From IMG/VR virus record IMGVR_UViG_3300044815_000038, positions 1-22,876 of that record: 22,876 bases of DNA; one strand, written 5' to 3'. Of this stretch, positions 1-6,480 are shown in pieces; position 1 is the stretch's first letter, and every line of letters begins with the position of its first letter. The notes under the pieces were generated by a model, which saw only the letters and a program-made list of their open reading frames with translations, was not told the origin of the DNA and ran no database searches. The position numbers were made by a program, and so were the translations under genes. The stretch is from a virus.

Positions 1-1
1 C

Positions 2-277
2 CGGCTGATCTTCGCCTATGGCGCGCCGCAATGGTGGACGGACTCCGAGTCGTTCGTGAGCGGCCAGCGGGCCTATCTGTCGCGGCTCTTCCGGACGCGG
101 GTCGGCCTCATGACCAGGATGGCGCGCGCCAGCGGGATCGAGCCGTTCGCGCTCGGTTTCTCAAAGGACGGCTGGCCGCGCCATCCCTCGCGGTTCGGCT
201 ACACCAGGTCGGACGACGGGGGTTCGGACAACCTGGCCAGCGCAGCGAAGCACCTGGCCCTCTTAACCGGGTCTTAA
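2..277 (+). CDS. DUF1643-like protein, C-terminal part (cut by window edge)
   Basis: This reading frame enters from the left edge already open and ends with TAA at 275-277, leaving 91 residues. It contains AYGAP near the edge, then an Arg-rich helix, then the string ALGFSKDGWPRHPSRFGY. That resembles the C-terminal signature of the DUF1643 family (an AWG motif followed by LG-x-TK-x-G-x-PRHPL), a family of small phage and bacterial proteins with no established biochemical role. The family match is from memory of the motif, not a search. It heads the visible part of a plus-strand operon of small genes. Its start lies outside the window. The match is fairly specific but the function is unknown. 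Confidence 0.6.
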   Translation, partial: RLIFAYGAPQWWTDSESFVSGQRAYLSRLFRTRVGLMTRMARASGIEPFALGFSKDGWPRHPSRFGYTRSDDGGSDNLASAAKHLALLTGS

Positions 278-335
278 CCCCATGGCCTGCTATTCAATCC
301 GCACGCCCGACCGTTGGGCGATCGAGGATGCGACC

Positions 336-560
336 ATGTATCAAATCACCGCGTGGGAAGAGGTCGACGGCCGCCAGGTCCCCACCCCCGTCCTAGCCAC
401 CGATAGCGCCGAGATTGCCAAGCGCGTCTATTGCGACTTGGGCGCGAAACTACTTGACGGCGGATTGCACACGCCGATATCTCTCAACGTATTCGATCCC
501 CGCCAGCCCACCGGCTGGCGGGAGGTCTTATCAACCCGCCGGCTTCTCGCCGAGGGATAA
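336..560 (+). CDS. small hypothetical phage protein
   Basis: A 74-residue protein beginning MYQITAWEEV. An in-frame ATG exists at 282, but the ATG at 336 is preceded by GAGGA (324-328) at 7 bases spacing, while the one at 282 has no Shine-Dalgarno sequence, so 336 is preferred. The product looks soluble, with a mixed alpha/beta composition, no signal peptide, no membrane segment and no recognisable motif. It lies 58 bases after the DUF1643-like gene and 14 before the XRE gene, in an apparent operon. The function is not recognised. Confidence 0.6.
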   Translation: MYQITAWEEVDGRQVPTPVLATDSAEIAKRVYCDLGAKLLDGGLHTPISLNVFDPRQPTGWREVLSTRRLLAEG

Positions 561-574
561 CCCGAGGAAAACCA

Positions 575-1081
575 ATGACTTCTCAACAAGTCTACGACAT
601 TCTGGCGCGCGACCAAATTGAGGGCGCCCTTATGCGCGCGCCAAAGCCCCGTGCGCCCGGCAAGGAACGCGCCCGGCAAGCGGCGATCGACTCCAGGGTC
701 GAAGGGCCGGACCCTGTCGATATCGAGGTCGGCGCGCGGGTTCGGATGCGCCGCCGGGAAATGGGACTGTCTCAAACCGACCTGGCCGTGAAGTGCGGCA
801 AGGGAATCACCTTCCAGCAAATCCAGAAATACGAACGCGGCGCGAACCGCATCTCGGCCTCGCGCCTTGTCCAAATCGCGGGCGTGCTGGAATGTCGCGC
901 CGCCGACCTGTTGCCCGACACCACCACCGACGCCGTGACGACGCCCCTGGCGGCAATCGTCAACCGCCTGGCGGTCATGCCCGGCGCGGTCTCAATGCTC
1001 ACCAAGCTCGCCGCCGCGCCGATCCACGTCCGCAGGGGGATCAACGATCTCCTCGCGGCGCTCGCCAGGGAGGAGGCCTAA
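575..1081 (+). CDS. XRE-family helix-turn-helix regulator
   Basis: A 168-residue protein with an HTH_XRE domain at about residues 52-113: the first helix VRMRRREMGLSQ, then LAVKCG, a recognition helix FQQIQKYERGANRIS, and RLVQIAGVL. The ITFQQIQKYERGANRIS string is characteristic of the SinR/Cro-CI-like regulators common in alphaproteobacterial genomes and their prophages. An N-terminal extension of about 50 basic and Pro-rich residues precedes the domain, and a C-terminal helical region (residues 125-168) may be for dimerisation. There is no LexA-type peptidase domain, so it would not be RecA-cleavable by that route. The start at 575 has GAGGA at 564-568. It probably controls phage or neighbouring genes; the targets are unknown. 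Confidence 0.85.
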   Translation: MTSQQVYDILARDQIEGALMRAPKPRAPGKERARQAAIDSRVEGPDPVDIEVGARVRMRRREMGLSQTDLAVKCGKGITFQQIQKYERGANRISASRLVQIAGVLECRAADLLPDTTTDAVTTPLAAIVNRLAVMPGAVSMLTKLAAAPIHVRRGINDLLAALAREEA

Positions 1082-1082
1082 G

Positions 1083-1379
1083 GACGCCTTCGCCTGGCTC
1101 CCGCACACGTCGCCGCAATGGATTCGCGCCGCCTGGACTGTAGGCGGTTGGCTGTTCGTCTTATTGGCCATTCAGGGCGTTCGCCACTTCGGGCGCAATG
1201 TCGGGCGCGGCGTCGTGGCCCTCGAACGGATCGCCGAGGAGCTGGAGGCCGAGCGGGCGGAATGGAAGGGCGTCGACCTCGATCCCCTGCGGGATCGCCA
1301 GATCGTCACCACCGGCCGGGCTCCGTCGTTTGAGGAGCTGGACCGATCCCACCGGGCCGGCCCATCGCCGCCGCGATGA
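1083..1379 (+). CDS. small single-pass membrane protein, start codon unresolved
   Basis: This frame is open from 939 to the TGA at 1377-1379 and has GC-rich third positions from the end of the XRE gene onward. The protein contains a membrane segment (AAWTVGGWLFVLLAIQGV), then an amphipathic charged helix RIAEELEAERAEW and a polar C-terminus. The only ordinary start codon is TTG at 1164, which has no Shine-Dalgarno sequence and would cut away most of the membrane segment. A strong AGGAGG (1071-1076) ends 6 bases before codon 1083, but no ATG, GTG or TTG lies at a useful distance in this frame. The coordinates mark the likely coding extent, not a proven start. ATT at 1119 or CTG at 1152 are alternatives. 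The gene overlaps the next one by ATGA. Confidence 0.5.
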   Translation, partial: DAFAWLPHTSPQWIRAAWTVGGWLFVLLAIQGVRHFGRNVGRGVVALERIAEELEAERAEWKGVDLDPLRDRQIVTTGRAPSFEELDRSHRAGPSPPR

Positions 1380-1567
1380 TCACGATCCATCTCTTCGCGT
1401 TCGTCGAGAACGGGATCACGGTCGCCCATTGCGGGCGCCGTGGTTCCGGCCTCACGGCGACGAAGCACCTCCCCAACGTCACGTGCGCCGACTGTCGGCG
1501 GCGCGACCATGCAAACCCAAGGGTCCGCCGGCCAGCGCCGGCCGCGCCCGAACCTGTAGAGGACTGA
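1376..1567 (+). CDS. small Cys-pair (possible zinc-binding) phage protein
   Basis: A 63-residue protein whose ATG overlaps the preceding TGA (ATGA at 1376-1379), showing translational coupling. It contains AHCG (His18, Cys19) and VTCADC (Cys37, Cys40). This H-C...C-x2-C spacing is common in tiny phage proteins annotated as zinc-ribbon-like hypotheticals. The C-terminus (residues 42-63) is Pro/Ala/Arg-rich and probably disordered. Zinc binding is inferred from the Cys/His spacing alone. No function is known. Confidence 0.6.
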   Translation: MITIHLFAFVENGITVAHCGRRGSGLTATKHLPNVTCADCRRRDHANPRVRRPAPAAPEPVED

Positions 1568-1570
1568 CCT

Positions 1571-1819
1571 ATGACCGAAGCCACCCGCCACGAGATCACC
1601 GCCAACGTCCGGAAAATCCGCGAACTGATCGGAGCGCCCCCGCAAGTCGACGGGACGCAAGCCGCCTCGACGCAGGCCCAAGGCGTCGCCGCCCTCGATC
1701 TCGTTCAAACCGCGCTCATCGATCTCAACCGGATCGCCGATGCGATCACCTTCCTCGCCAACCACGCCGCCGCGACCGCTTTGAAGCTTTCACCGGACGC
1801 ATCGGCCGACAAAGGCTAA
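1571..1819 (+). CDS. small helical hypothetical protein, last gene of the plus-strand operon
   Basis: An 82-residue protein beginning MTEATRHEIT. GAGGAC lies just upstream of the ATG, and the gene starts 3 bases after the previous stop. The composition is Ala-rich and helical (for example ALDLVQTALIDLNRIADAITFLANHA), suggesting a small helical bundle. No Cys or membrane segment is seen. It is followed about 50 bases later by a strong intrinsic terminator, so it closes the operon. The function is not recognised. Confidence 0.6.
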   Translation: MTEATRHEITANVRKIRELIGAPPQVDGTQAASTQAQGVAALDLVQTALIDLNRIADAITFLANHAAATALKLSPDASADKG

Positions 1820-1866
1820 ACAGCCGTCGCGACGGCTCCCCATATCTCGCCACATACGGACGAAAC

Positions 1867-1900
1867 GAAGGCCCGGCGCACATATGCGGCCGGGCCTTCT
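1867..1900 (+). terminator. intrinsic terminator of the plus-strand operon
   Basis: A perfect 11-bp inverted repeat, GAAGGCCCGGC (1867-1877) and GCCGGGCCTTC (1889-1899), with a short CGCA/TGCG extension inside the loop. It is followed by TCTTT on the plus strand. It lies 47 bases after the last plus-strand stop codon. Confidence 0.75.
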
Positions 1901-1951
1901 CTTTGGCGTATGGCGCTGGGAAACCGGGGCTGGCGTTGATGTGGGCGGAAA

Positions 1952-1996
1952 GCGCGGATCGGGTCCGGATTACGATGGCCATCGCCCGATCCGCGC
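1952..1996. repeat. nested inverted repeat in the convergent intergenic region
   Basis: GCGCGGATCGGG (1952-1963) and CCCGATCCGCGC (1985-1996) form a perfect 12-bp inverted repeat. A second perfect palindrome, CGATGGCCATCG (1973-1984), directly abuts the right arm. It sits between the two terminators in the 307-bp gap 1820-2126. No convincing coding sequence is seen elsewhere in that gap. It could be a protein-binding site, a third terminator (a TCTTTT run follows at 2011-2016) or part of a structured RNA. Confidence 0.55.
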
Positions 1997-2074
1997 CCGC
2001 GAAGCGGCCGACCCGTGAGAGTCTTTTACCACCGCTCGGCCGAAACGTCGCGTGCGCCTGCACTGAAACGACAA

Positions 2075-2102
2075 AGCCCCCGCGTCGTGGGACGCGGGGG
2101 CT
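2075..2102 (-). terminator. intrinsic terminator of the minus-strand late operon
   Basis: A perfect 12-bp stem, AGCCCCCGCGTC (2075-2086) and GACGCGGGGGCT (2091-2102), with a 4-base loop. Read on the minus strand it is followed by TTTG. It begins 25 bases beyond the stop codon of the last late gene, so it probably ends late transcription. Confidence 0.75.
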
Positions 2103-2126
2103 CCAGGCCGACCGTGCGCGGCGTGA

Positions 2127-2393
2127 TTAGCTCGCGGCGATCTGCGCGGCGAGTTTGGCGTTCTCGGCCTGCAACTGCGCCTGGAGCGCCTTGATCTTCG
2201 TCACGTCGCCCGTGGCGATGATCGCCGCGTCGGACTCGACGGCGACGAGCAGGCCGTCCGCCGTGCCCGCGACGTTGGCGACCACCGCGCCCCATGCGCC
2301 GGCCGCCGGGCCGCCGAGGGCCGCCAGCGGCGCGACTTGCTGGACCAGCTTGAGGCCCTGATCCAGGTACTTTTCGATGTCGGCGAGGGTCAT
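2127..2393 (-). CDS. small Ala-rich phage protein, last late gene
   Basis: An 88-residue protein beginning MTLADIEKYL. It has a central Gly/Ala-rich, weakly hydrophobic part (about residues 20-60) and a C-terminal amphipathic helix, IKALQAQLQAENAKLAAQI, with coiled-coil character. It starts 3 bases after the lipoprotein stop. The segment GDVTKIKALQAQL is of a type often seen in short proteins near phage lysis genes. No catalytic motif is visible. It may be an accessory lysis or virion protein, but the role is not known. Confidence 0.6.
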   Translation of the reverse strand: MTLADIEKYLDQGLKLVQQVAPLAALGGPAAGAWGAVVANVAGTADGLLVAVESDAAIIATGDVTKIKALQAQLQAENAKLAAQIAAS

Positions 2394-2396
2394 GAT

Positions 2397-2792
2397 CTAT
2401 TTCATCCCGAGCAAGGGTTTGAGCTGGCCGTAAAGGTCCATGAAGGCGGCTACCTGAGTCGCCGCGTTGGTTGCGTTGCCGAGCTGTTCGGCCGTGTCAG
2501 CCGCCTGGACGATCCCCGTGCATTTGCCATCGGCGTCACAGGTGAGCAGCTTCGCGAAAATCGCCTTCGCTTGCGCCTTTTTCACGGGGTCCAAGGTCGA
2601 CGCGGCGGCGAGGTAGGCCTTGGCGCTCTTGTTGTAGAGCGAATCGATCGTCGTATCGCCCTGGAGCACGACGAGGCCGATCGAAGGCGGGACGAGCGGC
2701 GTGGTCGCACACCCGCCGAGCGGCGCGGTCATGGCGGCGGCGCCCAGACAAATCGCCAGGGTCGCCAGGGGGATCAGAAGCTTGCGGATCAT
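2397..2792 (-). CDS. phage lipoprotein next to the endolysin
   Basis: A 131-residue protein. The open frame extends upstream to 2927, but the ATG at 2792 is chosen because it gives a lipoprotein signal peptide: MIRK, a hydrophobic core LLIPLATLAICLGAAAM, then a lipobox-like LGGC with Cys near residue 28. It also lies just after the endolysin stop at 2801. AGGA precedes the ATG. The mature part is helical, with one further pair of Cys (TCDADGKCTG). In phage lysis regions an outer-membrane lipoprotein can serve as an o-spanin, but this one is longer and less Pro-rich than usual, so that role is only possible. Confidence 0.65.
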   Translation of the reverse strand: MIRKLLIPLATLAICLGAAAMTAPLGGCATTPLVPPSIGLVVLQGDTTIDSLYNKSAKAYLAAASTLDPVKKAQAKAIFAKLLTCDADGKCTGIVQAADTAEQLGNATNAATQVAAFMDLYGQLKPLLGMK

Positions 2793-2800
2793 GGGGGGTC

Positions 2801-3280
2801 CTATCGAGCGGGCTTGATGAAGACGGGCGGCATGAAGATGCCGGGCGAGTAGCGGTTGGGGTTGATCCCCGAGAGTGTGAGGAGCTGGCCGCGCCGCCGG
2901 GGATTGAACGACAGGTGAACCCACCACTCGCCCGGCCGGCGCTCATGGATGAGCTGATCAAACCACAGGGCCGACGCCTCGATCGACTTGGCGACCGTGA
3001 AGGGATCGCCGAAGGCCGGAATCCCGAAGTCGGCCGCCCACCCGAGGGCGTGGTCGCTATCGGGGACGCCGCCGATCGCCTTGTTGAGGGTCGGATTGCG
3101 GTAGCCGCTGGAGATCACCAGGGGATGATTTCCGAAGCGGGTCCGGACGGCCTCAAGGCAACTGGCCGTAACCTTCAGGTTCGCCAGGTGCTCGGGTGTT
3201 GGGGTGTTGTCGATCTTCAGCTCGTCGGCCTTGGCCGAGCGCGTGAATTCCGCGAGCGCGAAATGTTCTGAAAGCTGCAT
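2801..3280 (-). CDS. endolysin, peptidase M15 family (zinc D-Ala-D-Ala-type carboxypeptidase)
   Basis: A 159-residue protein of the M15_3/VanY-like superfamily, which cleaves peptide cross-links in peptidoglycan and releases progeny phage. Visible motifs are an N-terminal SEHFALAEFTRS, SGYR (58-61), SDHALGWAAD (75-84) and EWWVHLS (118-124). By family knowledge the zinc ligands should be His77, Asp84 and His122, with Glu118 as the likely catalytic base. The length fits a single-domain phage lysin. No signal peptide is present, so export should need a holin, and the two membrane proteins just upstream are candidates. A hairpin covers its ribosome binding site. Confidence 0.9.
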   Translation of the reverse strand: MQLSEHFALAEFTRSAKADELKIDNTPTPEHLANLKVTASCLEAVRTRFGNHPLVISSGYRNPTLNKAIGGVPDSDHALGWAADFGIPAFGDPFTVAKSIEASALWFDQLIHERRPGEWWVHLSFNPRRRGQLLTLSGINPNRYSPGIFMPPVFIKPAR

Positions 3281-3307
3281 GGTCCGTTCCTCGGTCGAGG
3301 TCGGACC
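3281..3307 (-). promoter_or_regulatory. hairpin over the endolysin ribosome binding site
   Basis: On the minus strand GGTCCG (3307-3302) pairs with CGGACC (3286-3281), and inside it CCTC pairs with GAGG. That GAGG is part of the GAGGAA Shine-Dalgarno sequence, 6 bases before the endolysin ATG. Folding would therefore hide the ribosome binding site. The effect on translation is inferred. Confidence 0.45.
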
Positions 3308-3319
3308 CTCTCACGAATC

Positions 3320-3613
3320 CTAGCCTTCGCCAACCGGCGGCGTCGTGGGCGGCGGGGCCTTCCCGACCAGGTCCGACACCTGTTCGTGCGCCAGGGCCGC
3401 GCCGCTGGAATTGCCGAGGTAATAGCCCCACGCCGCCCCGAAGGCGATCAACAGCGCGCCCTGGAAGAGGTTGTTGGAGTCGTGGTTCTCGGCCGGGACC
3501 GTGACGAACAACGTCGCGGCGTAGCCGGCGGCGAACATGGTCATGAGGAGGAGGACGACGACGGCGCGCATGAAGGGCTTGGGTTGGCCGATCTTGATCT
3601 TCGGGAGGGTCAT
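3320..3613 (-). CDS. putative holin-like protein with two membrane segments
   Basis: A 97-residue protein with two predicted membrane helices, about residues 15-37 (RAVVVLLLMTMFAAGYAATLF) and 47-66 (FQGALLIAFGAAWGYYLGNSS), and a Pro-rich polar C-terminus. The motif WGYYLGNSSGAA resembles the YWFGSSxGS motif after the last helix of several phage holin-like proteins. A GTG at 3616 is possible, but the ATG at 3613 has the better spacing from AAGGA. It overlaps the stop of the preceding gene and lies 39 bases before the endolysin, so it is the best holin candidate in the window. Confidence 0.65.
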   Translation of the reverse strand: MTLPKIKIGQPKPFMRAVVVLLLMTMFAAGYAATLFVTVPAENHDSNNLFQGALLIAFGAAWGYYLGNSSGAALAHEQVSDLVGKAPPPTTPPVGEG

Positions 3614-4035
3614 CACTTCGTCCTTTCGAGCCGCATAAGGGCGCCGCCCTCGGCTCCCATGAGAACTTGAATTTGCCGCTGCACGCCCGAAAGGTCGAGG
3701 CGGATTCCTTCCTGAAACATCGAGCGGGCTTTCTCGGCCGCCTCGAACAGGACGCCGAATTTTGCGACGTCCATCGCAATCGCGGCCACGCCGGACGTGT
3801 TGCGCTCGACTTGGGTGAGCCGGGCCTCAAGGCCGCCGCGCTCCTCGGCGTTGGCCAGGGCGGCGGCGTCGTTCACGGCCATGCGGGCGAGGAGCGTTGA
3901 GACCACCGCCGCCGTGGCGTCGCTGTTGGCTTTCATCTTGCCCAGAAAGTAGGCCAGGGCGAGCCCCTGGACGGCCGAGCCGGCGAGGAAAATCACCACC
4001 GACACCAGCACGGGAATCCAGGGGGAGAAGGGCAC
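3613..4035 (-). CDS. lysis-region membrane protein with coiled coil
   Basis: A 140-residue protein starting at GTG 4035, with GAGG about 7 bases upstream inside a hairpin arm. It has one N-terminal membrane helix (WIPVLVSVVIFLAGSAVQGLALAYFL), then a long charged helical region (about residues 34-140) with coiled-coil character. An inner-membrane anchor plus periplasmic coiled coil is the layout of an i-spanin, and also of DUF2730-like phage proteins. No sequence motif decides between them. Its stop overlaps the start of the holin-like gene. Confidence 0.6.
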   Translation of the reverse strand: MPFSPWIPVLVSVVIFLAGSAVQGLALAYFLGKMKANSDATAAVVSTLLARMAVNDAAALANAEERGGLEARLTQVERNTSGVAAIAMDVAKFGVLFEAAEKARSMFQEGIRLDLSGVQRQIQVLMGAEGGALMRLERTK

Positions 4036-4070
4036 GGGCCGGCCTCACGTAAAAGCAACTAGGCCGGCCC
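4036..4070 (-). promoter_or_regulatory. hairpin between tailspike gene and lysis region
   Basis: A perfect 10-bp inverted repeat, GGGCCGGCCT (4036-4045) and AGGCCGGCCC (4061-4070), with a 15-base loop. On the minus strand the second arm ends directly at the GTG start of the first lysis-region gene and includes its likely Shine-Dalgarno GAGG. There is no T-run after it, so it looks more like an attenuator or translational control element than an intrinsic terminator. Confidence 0.5.
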
Positions 4071-4107
4071 TGGATATCGCGACTCGCGGCGTGCGACAGA
4101 GTGTCTT

Positions 4108-6438
4108 TTAGGCGGCCGACACGAGCACCGGCGTCGCGGGCGCAACGGCGCGGATATATTCCGACGCCGCCGCGAACGTCCTGGGAAGCGCCAGGCGCGC
4201 GTTCACCGCATCCTGATCAATCCCCATGGTCATCATCGGGAAGGCCGGCGAGCGCGTGTTGAGGCGCACGTCGACCGTGTTCACGTCGGGGAGGACACCC
4301 GAGAGCCAGGTCGAGCCGTCTTCCGCCCCTCGGCCGCTGTTCGCGTCAAAGCCGGTCCCCACTTGCCACGCCGAAAGGCTCCCGTAGGCGGTTCCCTTCC
4401 ACGTCCCGAGACTTGAGCCGGACCCGCCGTTGAGGGCGAAGTCGTACCAGTTGCGATCAATGACGGCGTGGGCCGGATCGGTGTTCACCGTGAAGTCGTG
4501 GCCTAGATACATGCCCGAAAAGATGTTGTTCGTGATGTCGATCACGGCCCCGGCGGAGAGCGGCCAGGTGATCATGTTGATCGCGGCGTGAGCATTGTTG
4601 ACGAAGAGGTTGTTTTTCGCGCGCAACCTGGCGCCAACGCCGCCGCTGTAGAGGTACGACGTCCCGCCGGAATTGTCGGTAACGACGATCGAATTTTCGA
4701 TGTCGATCGTACCGCCGGCCCCACAATCGATCATGCGGGTGAAATGGGAGAGCGCCAGAAGGCCGCGAATTATCAGTGTCGACGCGCCGAAGGCTTCCCA
4801 TGCGCTCGTTTGGCCGGCGAGCTGCGACGATCCGAAGAACGTGAAATTGTTGAGGTTCGTTGTGCCTTGCTCGCCCGACGAATTGGCGGCGATCCCGGAT
4901 TGCCAGCAGTCGTTGACTGTCGCGGTATCGATGAAGCCCGCCGAACAGTGAGCATAGAACCATGAGCTGATCGGCCCACCCGCGTCGGCGCCCGAATAGG
5001 TGTAAACGCTGGCGTCGATCAGGCCGGCGCATCGCGTGATCGTCCCCGACAGGCCCGACACCAGGGCCGAGAACATCACGAATTGGTTGCCGGACGCATC
5101 GCTGAAGTAGTTGCGTGAGTCCTGGCTGTTGATCGAGATCACGTCGAAAGCCTCGCCGCCCGGCCCCATGAGCCAGTTATGCTTGGTCCCCTCGACGCAG
5201 AGGCAACGCCGGACCTCGCCGAAATTATAGAGGCTGATCGAGCCGTTGTTGTTGCCGTTGCGGGTCGCGATAATCCCCTCGACCGAACAGCCGTCGTGAC
5301 CACCGAACGCGAAATCGCGCATCGTCACTTCGTAGACGTGGCCGTCTGTGATCGGGTTACTGTCGGCGTAGGGATGGAAGGTGATTGTCGTCGTCCCGCC
5401 GGCCACGGGCGCGGCGGAATACCAATAGGTCCCGGCCGCCGAGCAGTCGGACTCATTCTGCTTGCGCAAGAGCGACGGTTGATCGTCGACCCACATGCGG
5501 AATTGCGACGTCCCCGACGAGTGCATGTCGTGGGTGACGGCGATTCGATAGGCGTTCGTGATCGTCGGATGCGCGGTGATGTTGGCTTTGACGATGATAT
5601 CCGTGCAGCGGATTTCCCGCGTCGATCCCCCGTAGACGCAGAGGTTCACATAGCTGCGCGCCAGGTTGCCGTTGCGGCTGTTGGCCTCGTAATAGTCGAA
5701 GCCGTCGCGCCATGGGACAGTTGCCGCGATGATCCCGATCGTTACGCCAGCGCCAGAGGCATTCGCGACGAACGCCGCGTGCGCCTCGACGCCAGCGCGG
5801 GTCTTCTTTGGTCCGGACGTTGAGGTTCCCTGACGATAGCCATAGTTGCCGTCCCACGAGTCGTTGCCGTTCTCCGGATCGAGGAAGATTTGCGGCGCGG
5901 CGGCCAGCACGGCGACGCCGTCGAGCGACGTGAACTGGAACCGCTTTTTCGTGCGCGGATGGAACAGATAACCGCCGGACGTCCCCGCCAGCATGGCGGC
6001 GATCGACTGAGCCTCGGCGGCCGACGCGGCGGCGGCGGCGGCCGAGTCCGCGGCGGCTAGCGAGGCCGCCGCCGTGGCTTGCGCGACGATCCCGTCAAGG
6101 GCGGCCGTCGAGGCGAGAGTCGTGATGTAGGTTGCCGTTGCGGGCGACGTGGCGCTCTTTTCATAATAGTCGAATGCGCCATCGGGATTGGTCGAGGGGA
6201 TCGCGAAGAACGCCCCAAGCGGCAAGGCGTGGTCGGCCAGGGCCGCCGCGACGTTGGGATAAATCCGGTTCGCACCGCCGAGCACAATGGCCGTTTCGAG
6301 ATCCCCGATCGCGCCGCCGATCTCGGTAAATAGAGCGCGAATGTCGGACTTGGCGGGGTCGTTGGGGCCGCTGGACGGAACGCCGTCGACGACGAAGTCG
6401 CGATAGGTTTCGTTGGCGTCGGTGATGATATCGCTCAT
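4108..6438 (-). CDS. tailspike / tail fibre protein with right-handed beta-helix
   Basis: A 776-residue receptor-binding protein candidate. Residues 1-100 form an N-terminal virion-attachment-like part: TYRDFVVDGVPSSGPNDPAK and DIRALFTEIGGAI match a common tail fibre start in alphaproteobacterial phages. Residues 119-151 are Ala-rich and probably a trimeric coiled coil. From about residue 185 (IFLDPENGNDSWDG) the sequence has the Asn/Gly/Ser-rich, short-strand pattern of a pectate-lyase-like parallel beta-helix, to about residue 700. Such spikes bind, and often cleave, surface polysaccharide. No catalytic pair can be assigned by eye. The ATG at 6438 has GAGGAAT upstream. It follows the J-like gene, as expected for an adsorption module. 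Confidence 0.8.
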   Translation of the reverse strand: MSDIITDANETYRDFVVDGVPSSGPNDPAKSDIRALFTEIGGAIGDLETAIVLGGANRIYPNVAAALADHALPLGAFFAIPSTNPDGAFDYYEKSATSPATATYITTLASTAALDGIVAQATAAASLAAADSAAAAAASAAEAQSIAAMLAGTSGGYLFHPRTKKRFQFTSLDGVAVLAAAPQIFLDPENGNDSWDGNYGYRQGTSTSGPKKTRAGVEAHAAFVANASGAGVTIGIIAATVPWRDGFDYYEANSRNGNLARSYVNLCVYGGSTREIRCTDIIVKANITAHPTITNAYRIAVTHDMHSSGTSQFRMWVDDQPSLLRKQNESDCSAAGTYWYSAAPVAGGTTTITFHPYADSNPITDGHVYEVTMRDFAFGGHDGCSVEGIIATRNGNNNGSISLYNFGEVRRCLCVEGTKHNWLMGPGGEAFDVISINSQDSRNYFSDASGNQFVMFSALVSGLSGTITRCAGLIDASVYTYSGADAGGPISSWFYAHCSAGFIDTATVNDCWQSGIAANSSGEQGTTNLNNFTFFGSSQLAGQTSAWEAFGASTLIIRGLLALSHFTRMIDCGAGGTIDIENSIVVTDNSGGTSYLYSGGVGARLRAKNNLFVNNAHAAINMITWPLSAGAVIDITNNIFSGMYLGHDFTVNTDPAHAVIDRNWYDFALNGGSGSSLGTWKGTAYGSLSAWQVGTGFDANSGRGAEDGSTWLSGVLPDVNTVDVRLNTRSPAFPMMTMGIDQDAVNARLALPRTFAAASEYIRAVAPATPVLVSAA

Positions 6439-6457
6439 GGGTATTCCTCGGTTTGAA

Positions 6458-6475
6458 GGGCCTTTTGAAAGGCCC
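6458..6475 (-). terminator. short hairpin between J-like gene and tailspike gene
   Basis: GGGCCTTT (6458-6465) and AAAGGCCC (6468-6475) form a compact stem in the 42-base gap after the J-like stop codon. On the minus strand TTCAAA follows. It may be a partial terminator or a processing site that lowers or separates tailspike expression. Confidence 0.45.
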
Positions 6476-6480
6476 GGAAA

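Noticed and set aside
1746-2063. A 105-residue minus-strand open frame across the convergent intergenic region
   Set aside because: It crosses the plus-strand terminator and the nested palindrome, overlaps the end of a supported gene, has no ribosome binding site and has a basic, low-information composition.
5179-5823. Plus-strand 214-residue open frame inside the tailspike gene
   Set aside because: It is a shadow of the tailspike, rich in Val, Arg and Asp, with no ribosome binding site and no plausible transcription context.
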